A stretch of 64,000 nucleotides of DNA from Diphasiastrum complanatum (Eukaryota; Streptophyta; Lycopodiopsida; Lycopodiales; Lycopodiaceae): contig CM055092.1 of assembly GCA_029204225.1 (NCBI GenBank), positions 26,310,122 through 26,374,121 on the forward strand, given 5' to 3'. A program made the position numbers and the translations under genes. Under the pieces are notes generated by a model, which worked only from the letters and a program-made list of their open reading frames with translations, ran no database searches and was not told the origin of the DNA. Shown here piece after piece: positions 11,990 through 24,200 of this stretch. Position 1 is the stretch's first letter; each line of letters opens with the position of its first letter.

Positions 11990-13268
11990 TTGCCTTTGTT
12001 TGGACATTCTGCAACTTTGTGATTTTCTCCACATGCAAAGCACCCAAGTGGCGCTCTGGTCCAGTTTCTAGATGCTTGTTGTTGCGCGACATCATAAATA
12101 GCATATTGTTTTCAAGAACCACCTTCATGATCATTATTATAATTCCATTGCTCGGTACCTCTATAAGGTTCTGGTTTCATCAGATTAGCAGGAGGAGTAG
12201 AGTGCTTTGGTGGGGATGGCAAAGCTAATCGTTTCGGATATCGAAGACCAGATTGACGAGGTCTAGCTGTCGGATTTCCTCCATATAGTGGTTTTCGATA
12301 TCCCATTTGGGCATATTGTTGCTGAATGATCTAAGGATTGAAGTTGCAAAAAGCAATCTCATGATCAAGTGAATTACACAAATGGCATATAATGAATTCC
12401 ATTTATTTTTTCAATTGAGGACACTCATTCACTGTATGATTTCCCGTACAAATGGAACACCAAAATTTTTTCATGGTAGGAAAAGTCTTTGCAAACTTCT
12501 CAAGTTTCTTGTTTGCTTGTCCATGGAAATCTTCCAATGTTTTGAACTTCTCATCAAATTGCGATTGCAACTTTTCCATCTGTTTCTGTTGGTTCTTTTC
12601 GAGTTTCTTGAACTCATTGAGCATCATCTCTGCAGTAGCATTGACATTCATTGATGCAATAGTGGTGGATGTCGTAGTGGTCTACCCTGCTGTATAAGGC
12701 AATATATTGATATTCGGCTCGTCGTCTGAATCTTCATCCTCCTCTCGTATTGCATCATCCATAGCGTTTTGCAAAGTCGCATACTCATCGTGACGTTTCA
12801 GCTCACGTCTGATCCTTTTAGGAAGGCCTGCCAGGAACCACATAATGATGGCGTCTTTAATAATCAATTTAGGTACACACTCAAATCTGAGGCGTTTTAC
12901 TCGTTCAATGTAATCTCGAACCATTTTTGCTTTCCCATTTTAATCTTACTTAAGAGTAGAAAAGGGTCTTCCATAAACTTCCGAGGTTTGAATCGTGTGA
13001 TAAGGGCTCAGTTGACAGTCTCCAAATTTGTACGCTCAGTTTTATCTTGATTGTAGTACCAATCTTGTGTTGTGCCCGTTAAGGCCATAGGAAAAAGCTT
13101 AAGTTTATCTTGGGGAAAAACTTCGCCATAGACTTCACAAGATTCAGAATAGATCTGAAGAAATCTAACTGGATCTGTTAATCCATTGTATTTGGGTAGA
13201 TCCAAACGGGGTGCTCTCCTAACAATGATTGGATTGACTTCCTGAAAAGCACCTCCAGGGGCAGCCAT
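11990..13268 (-). pseudogene. Ty3/gypsy-type gag with two zinc knuckles, broken
   Basis: Minus strand from ATG 13268-13266. The N-terminal capsid part contains APRLDLPKYNGLTDPVRFLQIYS and KLKLFPMALTGTTQDWYYNQ, typical of the retrotransposon gag capsid family (Retrotrans_gag). After a stop near 13010 a second piece (12924-12682) continues the capsid end. A third piece (12651-12403) is coiled-coil-like (KKLEKNQQKQMEKLQSQ) and ends in a knuckle CSICTGNHTVNEC (CX2CX3HX4C). A basic proline-rich linker follows, then a second knuckle CFACGENHKVAEC near 12040-11995. There is no protease or pol. It may be a gag-only (TR-GAG-like) non-autonomous element or a truncated gypsy. It abuts the reversed Copia-3 gag. 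Confidence 0.78.
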
Positions 13269-13434
13269 CTTTACAGATTAAATCAACCAGACAATGAGAT
13301 TGGATCTAGATTTTCAATCAGGAACTATCTCAGATCAGATCTGCTAGACCTCTTTTACTTGACGAAAATCCAATTCCTAAACTGCGAAAAAGATTATAAG
13401 ATCAACTAATCGATACTTCTAAAAAACGAATTAT

Positions 13435-13631
13435 TGTTGACAGTTGTTACCAGTTGTAAGTAGCTGTAGGCTAGTCTATATTCAACTACTAGTTTTTTTC
13501 TCTCTCTCTTTATATTCATTGTTCATTGTACTCTCTTTCAGTTAGTGTGATACAATGATTGTGTGTTCTTCCTCCTCCTTATGGTGATTGCTGATGACGA
13601 ATGATTGATAGTGTTTATCAGATCATTGACA
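13435..13631 (+). repeat. Short LTR, plus orientation (inverted copy of 6111-6279)
   Basis: A TGTTGACAG...CATTGACA bounded segment of about 197 bp that matches the reverse complement of 6111-6279, including the CTAGTAGTTGA block, a GA/CT-rich run and ACTCTCTTTCAGTTAGTGTGATACA. Similarity runs about 10 bp beyond the TG end into an AATTCGT block. No primer site lies directly after its CA end. It may be a solo LTR or one end of a rearranged element. Confidence 0.6.
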
Positions 13632-14497
13632 CTTGGAAGATTAGGTTGTATCATGGTATTAAAGAAACAAGACACCATTCCTTTATCATCCATTGAGGGA
13701 GATGAGGAAGATGGAAAGTGTATAAAAATTCCAACTTTGAGTTTTGTCTTCAATCTTCACTAGAAAATCATTCTAATTGCCAAGGGTTGTTGCTCCAAAA
13801 GTCACTCATATGTTGCCATGTGTCAAATCGAAGAGGTTTCTTGAATCAAGGGACAATATTTTAGGAGATCAAGGAAATAATTGTGGAGAGGTAATGGATG
13901 AAAATAGAGCTAGCGCACATTGTCTCTTATCCATTTAGGAGAGGTACCTTGAGTCCCAAAAGAGCATTCCATGTGTAGATGAACAAGTTAGCTTTGTTGG
14001 TTGAATCTTAGATTTATTGATAGTTTTGCTTTGTATTGGATCATGATCTATCTTTCATATATTTGTTTTGAATTAGTCATGTGCTCACTCACTCATCTTG
14101 GATTCATTTCGTATAACGGATCTTGAAGTATTTCCTTTTTGTTTCATTACATATGAAGTGGTATACTCATGATGAAGTACTTGCTACGAGTTGCTAATAA
14201 ACATCGAACAAAATTTTTGAACGGATATGATTGTGCCATATTCACCCTTTTCCTTCTTTCAAAAGAATTTGATTGTGTAATTTCTTAACGCTTATTTTTG
14301 TTATGAGATTCAAATTCTCACTTTGAATCAAAATCAATATTTTTCGGGTTCCTGATTTTCTCTTATCACCTTGTTGAGTGACCCTTACAACCATTAAAGG
14401 TCACACTCTAAGACGTTGCCCCTCCTCTTCATTAACCCCATTAACTTCACAAGAACACTTCTCTTTAGACATCAAGTTTTATCATTGTTTTCGTGAG
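13632..14497. other. Intergenic region upstream of MLH1
   Basis: No coding region is recognisable. The last 100-150 bp are pyrimidine-rich and probably contain the MLH1 core promoter and transcription start, but I see no convincing TATA box at a usual spacing. The segment nearest the LTR (13632-13760) looks like leftover LTR-element leader. Confidence 0.4.
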
Positions 14498-14507
14498 GGC
14501 GCCAAAA
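14498..14507 (-). promoter_or_regulatory. E2F site just upstream of MLH1 start codon
   Basis: The plus strand reads GGCGCCAAAA. Its reverse complement TTTTGGCGCC contains TTTGGCGC, a perfect match to the plant E2F consensus TTTSSCGC. It ends 13 bp before the first MLH1 ATG, so it would sit in the promoter or 5' leader. E2F sites are typical of S-phase replication and repair genes, which fits MLH1. Binding is inferred from the motif only. Confidence 0.6.
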
Positions 14508-14520
14508 GAGAGAGAGAGAT

Positions 14521-14742
14521 ATGATGGATTCTAGCGGAAGGACTGCTGTTCCATCCATCAAGCGACTAGACGAGGCCGTAGTGAACAGAATTGCTGCCGG
14601 GGAGGTGATTCAAAGGCCAGCATCTGCTCTCAAGGAGTTGCTGGAGAATAGCCTTGATGCGGGTGCCACATCCATAAGCGTGGTTGTGAAGGAGGGAGGC
14701 CTCAAACTCATCCAAATATCGGATAACGGACATGGCATCTCG
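14521..14742 (+). CDS. MLH1: MLH1 exon 1 (codons 1-74)
   Basis: Exactly 74 codons, ending in phase 0 at GGCATCTCG before GTATCA. It holds the first two ATPase motifs: [14 protein letters not shown] and [11 protein letters not shown], then SDNGHGI. Confidence 0.96.
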
Positions 14743-17700
14743 GTATCAACTCATATTGGTTCCATTCCTAGTTAGCTGGATTTTCTTCACATAAAGTATT
14801 TTCTTGTTTTTTGTAACGGCTTGGAATCTTTTTAAGAAAACACATTTCTGGTACATTCAGTGGTAAACAACAGTGTTTTCATGAACACAATACTCTTTCA
14901 ATTTTATATTACATTGTACTCTTTCTAAGGTTGCTTTGTATGCTTGGTTTTGAAGTATGGATTATATAGATGTTGTGTGCTTAGTAGAGGTCATGGTCGA
15001 TGAAATTGTCATCAAGAAGCAAGAATACTGCTTGTATTGGTCAATAAATGTCGAAGCCTAAGGTAAATTAGTTCGATAGGTATATTCATTCTTACAAAAT
15101 GCACAAGGAGTGACCACATAATTGCTGAGTTGTCTAAGGTGAGGAACTTTTATGCTTGGCAATTGCCTTGAGCTGCCAATTATCCTTGCACTTAAAGAGC
15201 AAGCTTGTGAAAATAGGAGAGATAACAATAGTAAGAACATTACAAATTGATTTTTTGTTTTTCGAATCGATTTAAAACCAAGTCTGGATTTGAATCTTGA
15301 TTATAATGTGTCAAAAAGTTTGAGAACTTTTGGTCAGAAAATGGATTTTTTTTAATGATTTTACGAACTACATTGCAATAGCTCAATTGGATCTTCCTAC
15401 AAAGTCTAGAAGTGAAATAGCTCAAAAGAGAGCTATTTAGATTATTGATGTTAGATTGGGTGTAAAAGCCACACACGCACACAAATCTATTTTTGGCATT
15501 GATGAGGATCTGTGACCTTATGTGCTAATGAAATCCATAGAACTTAAGAGGATTGGTTGCCACAACCTTGATTTATGATGGCAACATGTGGGAAAAGGGT
15601 CATGAAGTTGGGTGGTATTCATTGTTCAAGTTTTTAGGAGTTCAATTGAGTTGGTCTGAAGTATTTGAAGTATTTTTTACCAAAGCAAAACCTAATAGTG
15701 GTCTCGGCAAACATTTGTATAAAGATTGCTTGTGGCTCTAAAATCTATATAGCATTTGATGGTGATGGTTTGTAGAGTTGATATGGCTTCATATGTTGCA
15801 TGCACACGCCAACATGTCTAAAATGAAAAGACATTTTGACTAGTTTAATCATCAATTGCAGTATGAGGATTTGCCAATATTGTGTGAGAGACATACGACT
15901 TCGAAGATAAATTCATACGAAGATCTACAAACAATTACTACTCTTGGTTTTAGAGGGGAAGCATTAGCTAGCATGACATTTGTTGCACATTTGACAGTAA
16001 TCACAATGACGGAAGGCCAAATCCATGGTTACAGGTATTCTCATAAGCTTTTGTTTCAATTGAGTTGTATCATAAGCCACTAGATGTGAAAAATTGTAAC
16101 TGAATATTTTCATAGCATATCTTTCAACCTATTTATGGATGATGATCCTCAATGCTTTTTTATTCGTCATGAGAATTTGTATGTTTCGGTTGACTACATA
16201 TGAGACTTTCCTTTTTTCAGTATTTTGACTATTGCAAATTGCACATTATGTTAATGCTCCTTCCTTAGGGTATCATACAAAGACGGGGCCATGGAGGGAG
16301 AGCCACGTCCTTGTGCTGCAATAAAAGGAACACAAATAATGGTGGGTTTAGGGTTTTCTTTTCAAATAGTTTCCCTCTCATGGTAAAGACGTACCTGCTC
16401 TTCTCTTTATTGTTGCCCACCCCACAACAATTGTTGTTCATACTGCATCCTTGGTTCTATGTTGAGAACTTGATTCAAGACCTACAATGTCATGCTTTGA
16501 GCTATTTGTATCTCTACTTAAAAAATGAAAATTTGTTGGCTTTTAGTGGTAGATTGTGTATAATGTGCTTTGTATCAAGTCGGAATGTGAATTATGTCCA
16601 CCATGTAAAGGCAAGGTTCATAAGCTCTCCATAATTTCAAAATTGTTTGGTCCTTGGAATTGCCTCTTCTTTCGATTCGTTCTTCAAAAGATTCATGGAA
16701 GCATTTGATTTTATTGTCACCTATCGCATCCAAGGATGTGTTGGGATGTTTGATACTTTTGTAGTCACCTCTAATGTACTAGTCACTTGCAATTGTGATG
16801 GTTCAAGGAATCATTAGAAAGACCACTAGTGCTCACTGAAGTGAGTGAAGATTTTCATGATGAAAGTTCATACATTTACAAAAATCGTTCTTTGAGAATG
16901 TGCGAAATTGTTCTCTAAGTGCCATTTTCCTGTTGTTATTTGAATGAACCCCCTTGTCTTTCATTGAATTTCTGTTAAGAGTTATTGTTAGGATCTGCAA
17001 GCGTGAGATACTAGCCTAGTTAGATGAAGCGAGGCCCATACACCATGCCTTTGACGTATATAATGCGGTGGGGGTAACAATGGTATCAAAAAGCTGGCGC
17101 TTACTTGGAGCATCTCGAATAAACTTCCTAAAGCACAACCTCTCTAGTTGGACAAGGGTTTTGACAATCTGCGAGTAAATTATTTGCGAGTTTTATTTAC
17201 AAATGATTTCTAAAATTTCATTGGACATGGTATGCTATCAGATATATAGGATTTATATATAATTGTTTTATATTAGATAAAATTTAACTTTGATTATACT
17301 AATGGATTCTACATAAAAAATGGAGCACTTTTGCTTTTTGGACCATCTCAATTCGAGCAATAGTAAGAAAGTTATGACAGTTCAACGTTTTTTAGACTAG
17401 AAAACATTGTTCCCTTGGAACCTAAAAGGGGTAGCACGCCGACGTGCTATCAATTTGAGTTAAAGACTAAAAGCTTAAATTGGTAGCACGCCGGCATGCT
17501 ACCCCTTTCAAGCTCCAAGAAAAAGAAAATTAGCATAAAAAACCTTGAATGGCGATCGCTTTCTTAATATTGCTCGGATTGAGTTGATCCATAAATGAAA
17601 AATGCTCCATTTTTCATGTAGAATACATTGCTTTAATCAAATTTGATAAAAAAAAAAAAGTGAAAATATCTTATTATTTCATCATCTCAACATAAGCTTA

Positions 17701-20700
17701 ATAGTTAAGTTATAGCCTCCATCTAGAACATACAATAAATTTTTTTTTACCAACGTTGATTTTATGATACCTATCATAGGCTTGGCCACATACCATCATG
17801 TCTTTTAATGTATGGTCGTACATCAATCCTTGGCAGTAGACAAAAAATGTTTTAGCTTGATAAATGTAAAATTAAAGCATAGAACCCACGGTTCTGAGAA
17901 CCGTGGGTCCTGGGAATCGTGGGGTGAACCGTACCACGGTTCATGAACCGTGGTATGGTTCCAGTATTTTATTAATTAATTAATTAATCAATAGCTAATT
18001 AATTAATTGATTAATTTTTTGCAAAATCCCCCCCAAAAGTTGTTTTATCAAAATTAATGGCTATTTAATTTCTATTTTTTGGGGATGGGTCACTGGGTCT
18101 AACAGATTTATTAGATTTACAGATTACAGATTATTAGATTTAATGATTTACAGACTAATGATTATTAGATTAACAGACTTATAATCTATTAGATTAACAG
18201 ATTTACAGATTATTAGATTATTAGATTAACGGATTTACAATTAACATATTAATTCTAATGTTTGTAATACCTAAGCAAATCTGCTTTTTTTTGGCATTTT
18301 TTTGGGCCATTTTTGGGGGTGGCAAACTAAAAAAAAATTAATTAATCAATTGTACGGTCTACCACGGTTCCAGCCAAATTTTTTTGTGAACCGTACGGTT
18401 CTTAGAACCATGGTGAACCATCCATGGTTCATTAATTCTATGAATTAAAGTGATTAAGTTTTCTGCGTTCTCAATGATATAGCATACTATGTAGAATTTG
18501 TAGACAACATGATTTGCAGACATATCTTGTAGCTAGTAAGAAAATAAACAACATGATAATGAAGTATACAAATATATTTCACCGCCAAAAGCGAAGTAGA
18601 ATAAAGCGAAGCGTGTCCCTTCCCGCGTCTAGCTATAGTTGTTTGTCTCATATCAAATGTAGGACCGGAAATGTTGGATATTATTTTTTCTCTCCCTAAT
18701 CCAATAGTTAATCTAGTTCCATTCATGTTGCGTATTTTTACTCGCATTGTCGCAGAGTCTGCAGAAATACACGGGAATCGCAAACAGGTGTCTGTGACAG
18801 TCAAACTATCGAAAGAGGCCTCTCAGTCAAACTATCAAAGGAGTATCGACTGTTGACTATCGACTATCGACTATCGATGCAAGCCCGAATGGTCAATTCG
18901 AACATTCATTGAATCGAACATTTGAGCCTTTGCCAACCTCAACTTCGGCAGACTCGACTCTAGCTCGAATCGACAATTGTCAAGTATCTAATTAGCGTAA
19001 TACCACTCTTAATAGAGCTGATTACAACTAGTTTTGGCACTGTACAACTGATTTGACAATGACAACAACCACCATCGTCTCCTATCCAGATAGTGATAGC
19101 CATGATTGCCGCCTACCTTGATAATGATAGTCACAATCGCAGCCAAGATCCATGTCGACATAAGCTCAATGTGTCTATACATTTGTCTGTGTGTATATAT
19201 ATCATAGTTGCCCAGAAACACGTCTATGGGCAAAGCGTGCCAAAAAAACATGCCCAAAAATTTGCCAAAAAAAAAACATAATATAATTTTTTTTTGTCCC
19301 TCCTTGCGGCCAAAAACGTGCGAACTTTCCCCTTGCAAAAAGGGCCTTCTTCTGGTCACCATTTGTTTCTCCTTCATCTCTCATCAGTTTTTCGTCTGCT
19401 ACGAGATTGACTGCTCTTTCGAATGTCATCTCAGGTAAATTTAAGATGAGCATTCTCAACGGCTGATAAGATGAGGGTAGTGATTTCATAAAGTACATCA
19501 GCTGCTGGGGTGCTGGCACTTGATGCTCTTGTCCAGATGCAGAGAGCTGTGCGAAGATCGTTTTGATCTTCTCGACATGTTGATCCAGCTCATTTCCATC
19601 CCATCGCAAGCTCTGCTGTTGACTATGAAGAAACTTTTGCACCTACTGCTCGAATGACTACCGTAAGGGTAGTCACCCCCTTGGCTGCCCACCATGGATG
19701 GAGTATGCACCAACTCGACATAAAGACCACTTTTCTAAACTGTGATCTTAGAGAAGAGGTGGTATATCTTCAGCAACCTATTGGTTTTTTGGTTGCAGGT
19801 CAAGAAGAAAAGGTGTGCCTACTCAAGAAGGCACTTTATGGGCTGAAGCAAGCACCTAGGATGTGGTATCAAAAGATACGTTCATGTTTTTGTGAACGAG
19901 GTTTAAAAAATAGTCCTAGTGAATCTACGCTTTATATACTGCATACTTCATCATTTATCATCATCATTCTCCTTTATGTTGATGATATCATTGTTATCGG
20001 CAACAATGAGGATCATATTTGCAAACTTAAAATCTAATTTAGCTTCAGTTTTTTATACTTTAGATTTAGGCATGCTCCATTTTTATCTAAAATCACCCAA
20101 AGGGGTTGGCCTAGTTGGTTAGCTTGGCATCCAAAGTTTCTTTGGTCCCAAGTTCGAGCCTCCCTTGAAAACCAAGAAGCATTTTTATCTAAAATCCATT
20201 GACATCACATTGGAAGGTTTTGAAGAGGATCTTTCGATATCTTCAAGGCACACGAGACCTTGGATTGTTTTATCCTACAGGTGGTGATGCTTGCATCTAA
20301 GGAAGCGGACCTCGGGCGCGAACACCCCGGATGCAAATTATTTTTTTTCAAAAAAAAAAAAAAACATATAGGCCCCTCCCCGCTTCCACATGCCCAAAAA
20401 TTATTAAAAATTATTTTCCTCCCCCTCCCCCCCCCTTGGAGTTAATTATTAGGGGGTATTTGGCACATACCTGCCCCTCCGGTTAAAAAAAATGAAAAAA
20501 ATTACCAAAAAAATTTGGAATTTTTTTTTGCAAAAAACCTACCCACTGCCCATGCCTCCCATAATATCTCAGTACCACCAAACGAGCTTGAAAGATGTCC
20601 GTTGTATTATGAGATACGGGAGAGGTATTATTGTCTCTTTCGCGATGGCCCGCATACACTTTGCAGTTTGTCTCCTAGCCTGATACTCGTTGCTTGGGAC

Positions 20701-21166
20701 TTCTTGTTTGTGAGATACTTACTCTCCGTGAGTCTCATCTGCCTGTACCAGATCACCTGGGGTTAGACTCCCAACAACTGCTTCTCACTGGCTTCTTTCG
20801 TACTCGAGCACATGTTGATGACTCCGATGATGAGATTCCTATCCCTGTGCCACCGCAGAAAAAGCCCAGATGTAGTCGGCACTTGCCTCCATCAGGGCCC
20901 ACTGTACGCTCCACTCAGCGGACAATTCACACTTGCTTTCGCTGATATGTACATATTCTCCACCTGGCCCGGGTTGTGGGCATTGGTACTTTTTCTGTAG
21001 TTCTTTTGTTGTACCTGGTGGACTTATTTCACTTCTGCTTTGTTCTACTTTCATTCGTAACTAGTTTATAGCATTTTACGGCCACGTCCTCCTATGGATG
21101 ATGCTCCCACTGTTGCTTGTACATATTTTCCTTTTGGTCTTATGCACCCACTTTCTTCTTTCTTCT

Positions 21167-21232
<66 letters not shown>

Positions 21233-24200
21233 ACCTGGGTTGCTCGACATATATTATTCTAGCTGTCATGGCGCTCTATGAGAGGGTTTTGGGTTGCTTT
21301 CGTCATAGCAGTGGCATTTCTGAGCATATCCGGAGTACTATTGGGGTTAAACAGGGATGCTCTCTTTCATTAGTTCTTTTTGGACCATACATCGATGAGC
21401 TGGAGCGAGTCATTTCTCAGTGTGGCGGGGACGGTTGCAAGCTTGGTGACATTATGATCGATATCCTTCTATATGCAGATGATGTGGTGCTTGCCTCTCA
21501 TACCAGAGAGGGATTACAGAGACAGCTGGATTGCTTATACACCTTTTGGAAGACCAAAATCATGGTCTTCAATACCTCTCGGGCTTTCATGCAGTGTCAG
21601 GAGCTTACCTTTGATGGATGGCCTCTAGAGGTGGTTTCTTCATATACTTACCTTGGGGTGCTCTTCGTTGGTCCTACTTTCAGTATGAGACAGGCAGCTA
21701 CCTCTAGAGTCGAGAAGGGCCATTCTTCCCTGGTCCAGTTGGACAGATTCTGCTTCCGAAAGTCTATTCAGGATACCCCGAGTAAGTGTAGACTTTTTGA
21801 CACCATTGTCACCCCTTCAGCCATGTATGCAGTAGAGATATGGTGTACAGGCTTCTCCTCCTCACATTGGGCCAGCATTTCATGCTTATAGACCACCATG
21901 CTAGCTCGCATGATTCGAGCGAAACCCTCTGTCCCACATGAGATCATCCTTGCAAAGTTTGCCCCCCCCCCCCCCCCCCCCCCCTATCCAGATAGAGGCA
22001 GCCTTCCAGCTTATCACGTACATCCAGAGAGCTCGGGCACTTCCTGATACAGAGCAGAGATACACACGACTTGCACTCATGTCCTGACACCATCTTCAGA
22101 CTCAGGGATACCGGTTATCATGGTTCTCCCAGGCATCACTGTTATGAGCTCGTAACCAGTGCCGAACCCTAAAGAACACAGATAGGTCAGATACCATAGT
22201 CAGGGTTGTGTCCAGTGTACCAAGGGCTCCCAGTTGGGTCCCGACGTGCAGTCGGCCACGTCAGTGCCACGTGGCCGACACTTGGCAGTAGCATGGTACC
22301 AGTCCTCACATTGGGCTAGGAGGGGCTTACTCTATATCAGGGAGTAGGCAAGGTTGGGTGGATCAGTTAGTGTTTGCCCTACTGTGTTGTTAGGATCTAT
22401 TACACTGGTATCAGAGCCATCTCCATCCTAGGGAGTTCAGGAGCAGCAGTAGAGAAAGCTATCAGAAGATAGGAAAGATCTCTTAGTTTCTCAGAAAAGA
22501 TTATAGGAGGAGAATCGCTGTAGGAGCAGCCTTCAAACTTCTGATTTTCACTGAGAAATCACAGTAGCAAGGAGTCAGATTCCAAGTGTAGGTAGCTCGC
22601 TGGAAAAACAGCTGTTTCTCACTGAGTTCAGAGGATTCTCTATAGTTTTCCCAGCGAAATTAGAGTAGGAAGAAGCCAGCACCTCCATCGCTGTACAGTC
22701 AGAGACCTGCATCTGATTTCCAAGGAAAAATTTACTGGTTCTCAGCGAGTTTGAAGCCAAAAAGGAGGAGCAGGGCCAGCGCTGCCAGTGCTTCTGAAAA
22801 TCTGGTTTTTGGACAAGTTTTCGGGCCCCAACGTCAGAGATTTGGAGCAAGAGGATTCCTACCAGATCAGCGAGCAGGAGACTTCTGAAATTTCAGAATT
22901 CAGAAGGGTTTTTGGACTTCAGATTTGCCATTTTGTGGACAAATTGAGATGCTGTCAGACCAGCGAGGGGGGATAGCAAAAGTTTCAGATCTTGTTGCAC
23001 ATTTTCTAACCTCAAATCAGATTGAGGAAGAAGCTGAGAAGGGCTTTTCTTGATTCTCTCTGTGGAAGTACAGTTCTCAGAAAGAGCTAAGTTTCCTTTC
23101 CCTTGTACAGTTGTAAATTAGTCTTGTAGACTTTTTTTCCTTCAGAAGTTAAGGTAGCTCTCTTTCAGTTCCGAAGATGACCACTCCTCAGGGACCTGAT
23201 CAACCCCCGGAGAGAGGCTTTGACGAACTTGAAACAAAAGCCTTGGCTTACAGAAAAGGGAAGGAACCCATGGAAGTAGAAGAACAGGAATAGTTTGCCG
23301 AAGAACTCGACGAACTGGTTACCAAGGAGCAGTTCCTCCAATTGGTAACAGAAGTGGATGAACTGAAGTTGGCATTAGCCAATTTCAAGTCCAGTGTGGA
23401 CGACTCGTTCGCTGAACTCAAAAACTTGATTTTGAGTTCCGCGAAAGGAAGCCTTCCCTCCACTTCTCAGTTATCCCCTTCTCCACTTCCATCAGTTTCG
23501 GGTGAGACTTTACGGTCTCACCCCAGTGTTTTTAAAGACTTAAAACCTCCTACTTTTAATGGGGAAGAGAAGGATAGAAATGCAGATATTCTACAAACCT
23601 TCCTCAGCAAATGGAAGAACATTCATGCTCTTAAACAGACCCCTGACCATTTGCAAGCTATTGAGGCCAGTCTTTCCTTAGGGCCTATGGCCTATAAGTG
23701 GTGGTTAAATCTCCAGGAGACTGGGCAGACTCCCCGGTCATGGAAAGCTTTTGAAGAAGCTTTCCTAAGAGAATTTCTACCAGAGAATGAACTTGATAGA
23801 GCCTGGGAAGCCTGTGAAAGAACAGTAATGGACAAGTCCCTCATCCAATATATCTCGCAGTATCGAGAAGGCCTACTACCCTTGAGCAAGCTCTCAGATA
23901 TGCTCAAATCTATGATGATTCAGTGGGTAGGAAGAGGGCGAGACAACAGCCACTTTCTGAGCAGCCTTCTCAGAAAGACTTTCAATTTAAAAAGAAATTT
24001 TTAAAAAGAAAGAAAGAAGATAAATTTAAAGGTGAAGCTCCTCAGAAACGCTCTTCACTCATACAGCCATTAAAACCAGATGATTTTGAGAAAGCCAAAC
24101 AAGAACGTTTGTGCTTTGTGTGTATGGGCAAGGGACACACAGTCAGACAGTGTCCCAAGGGGCCTTTCACTAAAAAAGATAAGAAAGATAAAAAACAAGT

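Noticed and set aside
16436-16460. FYVENL near 16440 as an alternative MLH1 exon 4
   Set aside because: Only six residues match; no acceptor or continuing homology. The true exon is at 47681.
21094-21231. Leu-Ser repeat protein in front of the LINE-A RT frame
   Set aside because: It is translation of the CT microsatellite; LINE homology begins only after it.
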